NCBI GenBank assembly: GCA_001414345.1
Contig: LLCB01000277.1
Coordinates: 1 to 64,000 of the forward strand
Length of the DNA stretch: 64,000 nt
From: Hymenoscyphus infarciens
Taxonomy: Eukaryota; Ascomycota; Leotiomycetes; Helotiales; Helotiaceae
Reading direction: 5' to 3'
The notes under the pieces were generated by a model that had not been told where the DNA came from, did not search any database, and worked only from the letters and a program-made list of their open reading frames with translations. Both the position numbers and the translations under genes were made by a program. Below, one piece after another: positions 57,613-64,000 of the stretch. Numbering within the stretch: position 1 is the first letter of the stretch; each line of letters starts with the position of its first letter.

Positions 57613-60418
57613 TCAACTTTGAAGTCGGTCTATATTCTTTATACATTTTTCTGACATCTGCGTGTTCAAGTTCCATTTTAGTACCGGGTGTACGGAGTGT
57701 AAACAGAGAAGTTCTTTCCGTCCCGGTAGAACATAACGTATTTTTGCGGTCGAAACACACTGCAGAATAGAAGCACCCACAATCACCTCTTTCATCTGCT
57801 TGTCACGGGAATGTCCATCCATCATGTCTCGTAACATCATCATACCCTTTGGGAATCCACCCCCTTCATCAGCCTGCAAGTCTTTGGTCACCTCCTTATG
57901 CCCAATAAAAATTCTCAAACATTGTGGACGCGTCACTGCGACATTGATGCGCTCGGTCTTTCTCAAAAACCCCAGTTTCTCACTATTGGTAACAGATGTG
58001 ATGGAGAGAATGATGACTACTTCCAACTCCGATCCTCCCGACTTATCGACAGTCTGGACAATAACACCTGAACCATCGCGTCTGTTCACTGGTTATACGG
58101 AGTAGGTTAAAAAAAGAATTGACAGCATCTCCGTAAAAACAGAGAACTCTGAGAGACTGATGGTCGTAACCATGTTTGAGTAGACTCTCCATAGCCCGAA
58201 GGCTAAACAACGAGTTGTTGGTGGTTTGATTTCGACGGACTCAACTTGGACTTCAAGAGCCGACCATCTGGAACAGAAAGGACAACGGAAACTTTGGTCA
58301 CCTCGATGTCCTTGCGGAGGTAAGAAGACGTCTATTCCTTTGCTCACTGATGCTGAGGTGTAGATAGCATGGTGATGGGATGATTAAAGAGCATTCTGGT
58401 TTCGACATCTAATTTGTTGGGCTTGGTGTATATCCAGCGAGTAGGAAGATCCAGATCCATGGGGATGGCCTCGTGACCAGTGCACATTAACCTAGTCATG
58501 GGGTCCAGCTCTATTTGAGAACGGAAATGATTGCCAGCAGGATTTTGGGTGTAGAAATTGAGTTGGTCGGGGTCGCCGACCACCATCGCTCTTTCCAGTG
58601 CAGGGAGCACTCTCACAGCTGCCTTCTGAAAGTTCATGGTGCTGGTGTTACTGAACTCATCACGGATGAGCGTTTGACCGTTGAAGTCGCGAATGTTGGG
58701 GGATATGACGATCCCAAAGGTGGTAGAAAGCAGATCACACTGATGTGTGATGAAAAAATGGCAGGTGGCGTGCCAAGCTTGTGCGAGAGCCTTTCTCAGA
58801 TTACGAAGGCCTACATCATCTAACAAACTTTCATCTCCTTCTTACACAGTATTTCCGACGACTTCTGTCTTGGTGCTTAAGGCATACGCACGGTTGTGCC
58901 GTGATAAGGCGTGTATGAGAAGGTCCAAATGCCCGAGAAAGGCATTCTCATAGACGTCAGTTGTGTCATCTGGCTGCCAATCGACCGCCCGCCTCGCGAG
59001 CAATCTGCTCTTGATAATGCTCTTGAGGGAATTAGGGAGACTCTCATGTCCGATCAAAGTAGCGTAGACAGCTTTCTTCAAGTATTCCGGCATGCTAGGA
59101 GCCGCGGAAAACTCCTTGTCGGCTTTGTCTACTGCCTTGACCAAGTGGAGTGCACCGTTAACGTTCTCGGAAATGGACGCAGTATCGACATGATGCGACG
59201 AGGAGAAGGGTAGTCCTCTTGTGCTGCCTGGGCTAAGACTTTGTCCAACAGAATGCGAACGGCAGAGTTGGTCTGGCAAGTCACCATAGTCTTCTTTTGA
59301 CGAGATAACGACAAAACGGAGGCTGTTGATAACAGCTTGGTTTTTCCAGAACCTAGGGGCCCAATGACCATTAGGAAGGAAGACGTTGCAAAGACAAAAC
59401 TTCCCACCTTTTTTTGTTTGTTTATCTGATAGGTCCCGAGAGAGGTACTCAGCTTTCTGTGTGTCTCTTATAGCTATGACGGCCCATGAGTACAGCTGGA
59501 ATCTTCTTGTTCAAAGAATATGCGATTCTTGTCCGGAACTTAGTCTTGGGCTCTTCCACGCGGTGGTCAAAAGTAAAAGACAGCTCGTAGCCTCTTTGCT
59601 CGACTACTTGCGGCTCAGGGCTTCCAGCAGGTTGATCGAATAAAACTGCAACATTGTAGACTTCGGTAACGATTGAGGTCGGGTGGCAGACAAGCTTTCT
59701 CGACCTCTTGTGCTTTGTTGAGGAACCGCCACCATGACACGCTGATTCGCTCGGTCCAGCAGAAGTTGCGGTTGTGCAACGATTTGTCCATTGACTGTCA
59801 TGAGAGTTTTGTGGCCAGTTGATGCAACTGGTCTGCTTCGTAGTAGGAATAGAGAGCAGGGTTGAAGGCGTCCTCACCTTCTGGATCTGAGGGGGCGTTA
59901 GAGGATATTTGAAAGAGGACGGAAGAGGACGGATAAGGAGAAAGACTTGCCATTACTGGAATTAACACGAGGAACGTTGCTCTAGGGCTACTCACGGGAA
60001 GTTCTCTCCTCTCGTGCCTGGCGTACATCATCTGAAGTATATAGGTAAGCTTGGATGATACAAATTAAATCACGAGCCTTGGAATGACTAGGCAAGGAAT
60101 TTACCTTAAGTTCTCGGGTTGACTGTGGAGACCTTTTTTTGCGCATGTGAGTTGGAGTAGTTTTATTGTGCGTCACCACGTTGATACCTTCTTCGGCATG
60201 GTCGGGTTTTGTGTCGAGATGACTTTGGAAGCACAAATCTACGTTATGCTTGTATCGGAAGATCAGGACCGGGGGAATATTGGCAGATGTTTTCGACCCG
60301 GAGATGAGGAACCTGCTTCGAATCAACCTTCTGTCTGCTGAATAGACCTGCATAAATACTTACTGGCGTACTTCTGGCAGTGCCCTGGGATCTTGGAGAA
60401 GATGATGTGGTTTTCCAT
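57613..60418 (-). pseudogene. Decayed SF1 helicase gene (Upf1/DNA2-NAM7-like)
   Basis: Superfamily 1 helicase motifs lie in order on the minus strand: motif I GPLGSGKT (about 59,362-59,339), motif II as I-R-D-E-F-S (about 58,664), motif III GDPDQL (about 58,577), motif V as VDKSGGSE (expected Q-G-x-E changed to G-G-S-E, about 58,050), and motif VI RINVAVTR (about 57,951). They sit in several short frames. A shift is needed near 59,200 (before SISENVNGALHLVKAV), and an in-frame TAA interrupts after TKTEVVGNTV (about 58,843), with further breaks near 58,090 and 59,450-59,880. A plausible start is ATG at 60,418 (MENHIIFSKIPGHCQKYA). Some junctions may be introns, but the nonsense codon and multiple shifts point to a pseudogene. 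The base composition is not RIP-like, so decay is by ordinary mutation. Confidence 0.75.
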
Positions 60419-63130
60419 GGAAGTGAATTTGCTGTACAATTTCCTCTGCAAAAAGACTAAAATAGAGTCTCCAGCCTAAACTCCAGCCCCTTGGCGAACC
60501 AGCAACTAAGCGCCACGAGGAAACATGTGATTGAAAGTTTTACTTACAACAACTAGGCAAAAACTGTTCCATCTCAACATGTGAGAACGTGTATTATACA
60601 GAATCTAAAACTCTATATCCTCCCGAGATGTTTGTGTGTTGGTGGGGGCCTTCCCCGGGTTCAGGGCTGGAGATGCGGTTGTTTCGCTGCGGAGAAGAAA
60701 TTTGCTGTAATGTTGAGAAAGAAAGAGAGGGAGGGCGGGGATGACGAAGGATTTATGGTTGGGAACGGGTTAATGAGGGGTGGTAGTTGTTCCTTCCTTC
60801 CATTGTGTGGCAGAGGTAGGAAGAACTTGCGGTATCTGGTTCTTGTGAGGGCCCGGGGAGACGACTATCTCAACCTCTTCCGGGAAGGAACGATCTCGAC
60901 GTCAACCTTGCCATGGACTGGGGCCCATGACAAGTCGATGTAAAAACCAGTGACCACCCAATCAGTCGTGTAAAGAGCGAGGGGTTACGATTCCAAGAAG
61001 AAGAGGTCAACAATGCCAAAATCCCTTTTCAACGGATATTTTAAAATATTAAAATATCCGTTAAATTTCTAGCAAAAACAGGTTAGATGGTATTATCACA
61101 AAACTATATAATATACATGGAATTGATATAACAAAAGCTATACCATGCCCGCATACGGTAAGGTGACAGGAAATTTTGCTCACTCGCCCCTGCTTTTTGG
61201 TGTGGCATGTCTAGGCGGGGATCCCAACCTTTTTTGGAGATCCTCCTGCCACCAAGAAAATCAAGGCAAACGCCATCTTCTACAACAAGACTCCAACTTT
61301 TCGTACTCCTGCCAACTTCATTGGAATGTTGGAGTTTCCATGGCCCTTCTCGATTTGCAGGCTCTACCTTGTCCTTGACATGCATTATAGCGCTATCAAC
61401 CTCCTCGCGGTCCTTTTAAAGCTAGAGATATGTCTTTTTCCATTCTTTCGACGAAATTCTTTGAAGTTTCATTTTTCAGCGACCACTTTAGGTAGAGAGA
61501 GAAGCTCTGTTGGCGGAAAGGACCTAAGCTGTGTGCGGAGGGGAATGGCCAAAAAACGAAAGGATCGCGGAGAGGCGTGTTGGATTGTATGGCACATGCA
61601 GCGCCCGGTTTAAAGTGTGGGGATAGTTGGCGAACAGTTGTGATGTGAGTTTTAGGGTTCGAGTTCATCGAGTATAAACATTTTTATACTTTTTTGTAAC
61701 TCTAGCTATTATTTAGAGCGTATCTTTCGCAGCTTTGTCTTTCTATTCATAAATAAAATAACATCGAATATCAATGAAAATACTAGAAGTTCTCAATGTA
61801 ACCAGAGTATAAACATTCCATGAACAAATAACTTGGTGTGTAGAAGTCCTCTACTTGATAATTAGCGAAAATCTTATGTAAGAGAGTCTAAGTATTATCC
61901 ACTTGAAAACACTAACAAGAAGACTGAAAATATTGTCAAACCCCGAAAGCCGGCCCAGCAAGCGATCAGTCATTTCTTTATGGTGTACAAATGTGATATG
62001 CTGCTATTTACCACATCCGAGGAACCCCAAGTTTCCAACCCCTCACCATTATACGGAAATTTCCCAAGGACCTCACCAACGATTTTTCAAATGTCCGTTG
62101 CCAGAGCACAGCGCAATTTCAGGTGTAGTCCTTATTGTCCTCAGCTATGATTAATCAATAGCAGCTAGAAGATAATTCTGTTTTGGTACTCTTCTTTGTG
62201 ATATATATTCGAACTCTCATCCGTTGTTGAAAAACAACTTGATGTCAAAACTTCACTAACTACCGCTTTCTCGAAACGTTCAGAGAGGGGCTCAAAATAG
62301 TTGTTATACTAGGAGGTTTCTAATGCTAATCATAGCAGAGAAGAAGAAGTTGTGGTTACTCGATCGGGCATTGGAAACCCGAGAATTTGTCTTTGTTTCA
62401 ACCCGAGCTTAGTGTGCTGGACGATTGAAGCGGGTAGATGTGGATTAATGAGCAACGTAGCAAACGAGGAAAGGGATCAAGGTGGGAGTAGAGGGGGAAT
62501 TTGGCGTGAGCTGGGTGCAAAAAATACCAAAGTCACTGTCGTATGATTAAAAATAACCAATTAACATTCTTGCTCGTCTTTTTTAGAGGTATTATCGCTC
62601 CCGCCTTCTTTTTTCCGAGCCCTCGCCTCTCTAATCTTCTCGCTATCGACCCCATAGCATAAAAAACGGTTAGATTCCTGAAGAATAGGTAGTACTGGGT
62701 CAGATCCGAAGTTGCAGTTCTGCTTGTTTTTATACTTCATTTTCACCTATATGTTATCAAATCCAGAATCTTAGTCTCAAATCTACTATACTTCTTCTCT
62801 CGTTCCCCATATTTACTACATAGTTAACCCCGAGCTACCAATGCTCTTTCTCTTGTCTTGGCTATCATTGCTCTCGGAGCAATTCTCAGTTCGTTGTCTT
62901 AATATTCGTCTCCGTTTTCTATAGTCGCAATGAACTTCCAATACGTAGATGCTCCTTTGGAAAAACAAGCACCAAACTCATATAAGAACCAAAAAAAAGC
63001 CATAGCCTTGATTTCTATAAGCTTTCCATATATAAATAAATTAGTGTCGAGAAAGTACCCAATTAACGCCCTCTCGCAACGGCAAGACATAAGACGTAGC
63101 TAACGCGGTTCGGGAACTAGATAACAGTGT
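60419..63130. other. Gene-poor intergenic region
   Basis: About 2.7 kb without a supportable gene. Frames at 60,581-60,943, 61,104-61,385, 61,396-61,668 and 62,561-62,746 overlap others on both strands and carry no domain. The last one, minus strand, has a charged end (EKIREARARKKE) that could be a transposase or retroelement remnant. A perfect AT-rich hairpin lies at 61,031-61,062. Confidence 0.4.
61031..61062. repeat. Perfect 14-bp hairpin
   Basis: Arms AACGGATATTTTAA and TTAAAATATCCGTT with the 4-base loop AATA. It is isolated in non-coding DNA downstream of no identified gene; its role is unknown. Confidence 0.75.
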
Positions 63131-64000
63131 ATATTAGATTATACTACTCTTTGAAATCATAGAAAGGCACTAGCTAAGGTATTAAAAGCCACCTACTATT
63201 TCTTTAACATATACTAGCGTTTATAACCTATAGCTTTTAGGAACTTTAAATCGCCTAAAATTACGCTTTTGATATACTCTAATCTAAATGTTTATAAGTT
63301 ACTAAGATATAAATTCGTATCGAGACTTTCTATACTACTAATTCCTTAGAACGTTTAGATAGCTTTTAAGTAAATAAGCGTTTTATATAAGATATCTAAA
63401 GCTAAACTTTATATAGTATAGGTAAAAGGAACTAGTAGTTAAGAGGAAAAATCAATAAGTAAGAAGTAATTATAGCTAAGCTAGGTAATAGAGTAAGGTA
63501 TTTATTTATATTTATTAGAAATAGTTTAATTACTATAAAGAAAAGTTATTCTATTTACGAAAAGTCTTTAAATAAGATAACGATAATTTATTTAAGAAAT
63601 CCTAAAGATGAATCTCTCTTTATAGTATATAACTTAATTATTAGCTAGAGAAGAAAATTCTCGAGATTAGATAACTTATATCTTATCACTTTCTATATAA
63701 ACAAAGCGTAGTCGGAGATGTCGTTAATATAAAGGAGCTTAATAATAGTATTATTCTTTATAAGCTAATATAGAAAGAATTTATCTCAACGACTAAATTC
63801 TAAGTAGATAACGTTATTTAAAGTATATAAGAAGCTATACCTTTAGCTATTATCCAAACTTCAGCAAGTCGTCGAAACATTAACTAGCGTCGTGATTTTA
63901 CTTACTATCGATTCCAAGAACAATCTCAATTAAACCTCTGAAGCGGGCTTTATACTAAGCTAAAACTGGAATTGAGAGAGTGTACCTTTGGAATCTAGGC
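63131..64000. repeat. Start of another AT-rich RIP-type block
   Basis: TA-rich and frame-poor from about 63,150 to 63,850, then more balanced to the window end. No domain or terminal repeat recognised. Confidence 0.5.

Noticed and set aside
60581..60943. 120-codon plus-strand frame as a gene
   Set aside because: Low-complexity Arg/Gly-rich reading of a purine-rich stretch; no homology recognised and no neighbouring exon.
62561..62746. Transposase C-terminus on the minus strand
   Set aside because: Only a short charged helix is suggestive; no catalytic motif, terminal repeat or second frame supports it.

Overview
The window looks like nuclear DNA of a filamentous ascomycete (Pezizomycotina). 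Genes carry several short introns with GTAAGT/GTATGT-type donors and CTAAC/CTRAY branch sites. The recognisable proteins (Rad52, a VAP/Scs2 protein, a UBA-C2H2-UBX protein, a DUF1304 protein, a large 2OG-Fe(II) oxygenase) have fungal architecture. GC-balanced gene islands alternate with very AT-rich blocks whose transposon sequence shows the RIP signature: transitions between LTR pairs fall mainly in CpA/TpG contexts, and Trp, Gln and His codons have become stops or Tyr. A leotiomycete is my guess, but I cannot place the species.

Layout. 1-5.4 kb: AT-rich block starting with an LTR end and holding a minisatellite of about 42 palindromic units (2.59-4.74 kb). 5.4-12.4 kb: gene island with VAP (-), UBA/UBX protein (+) and a proline-rich nuclear-type protein (-). 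12.4-33.5 kb: nested transposon block. A roughly 480-bp MITE (13,410-31,671) was entered by a Ty1/copia element (13,749-31,521). That element was then entered by a TRIM-like LTR element (17,931-19,120), an antisense Gypsy element (19,395-27,448) and another MITE (28,800-29,493). Each LTR insertion has equal-length LTRs and a matching 5-bp target duplication. Removing the two inner LTR elements rejoins the copia reverse transcriptase. A second MITE of the host family lies at 32,992-33,508.

33.5-49.6 kb: second gene island with rad52 (-), a 5'-truncated DUF1304 gene (+), a small un-RIPed MITE, a conserved-looking hypothetical protein (-), a class V aminotransferase with an apparent GC-AG intron (-), a PLDc_N membrane protein (-), an intron-containing tRNA-Tyr (-) and a 2OG-Fe(II) oxygenase gene with three apparent frameshifts (+). 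49.6-55.9 kb: second AT-rich block with a 3.1-kb Gypsy derivative lacking pol and a RIP-damaged hAT transposase. 55.9-63.1 kb: mostly non-coding sequence around a decayed SF1 (Upf1-like) helicase gene (-). 63.1-64 kb: a further AT-rich block begins.

The functional genes are unlinked housekeeping or orphan genes. I see no biosynthetic cluster and no clear novel multi-gene system. The most unusual structures are the palindromic minisatellite with a solo copy 40 kb away, the datable four-event insertion nest, and possible antisense accessory ORFs inside the LTR elements. Exon coordinates, LTR borders and TSDs were read by eye.
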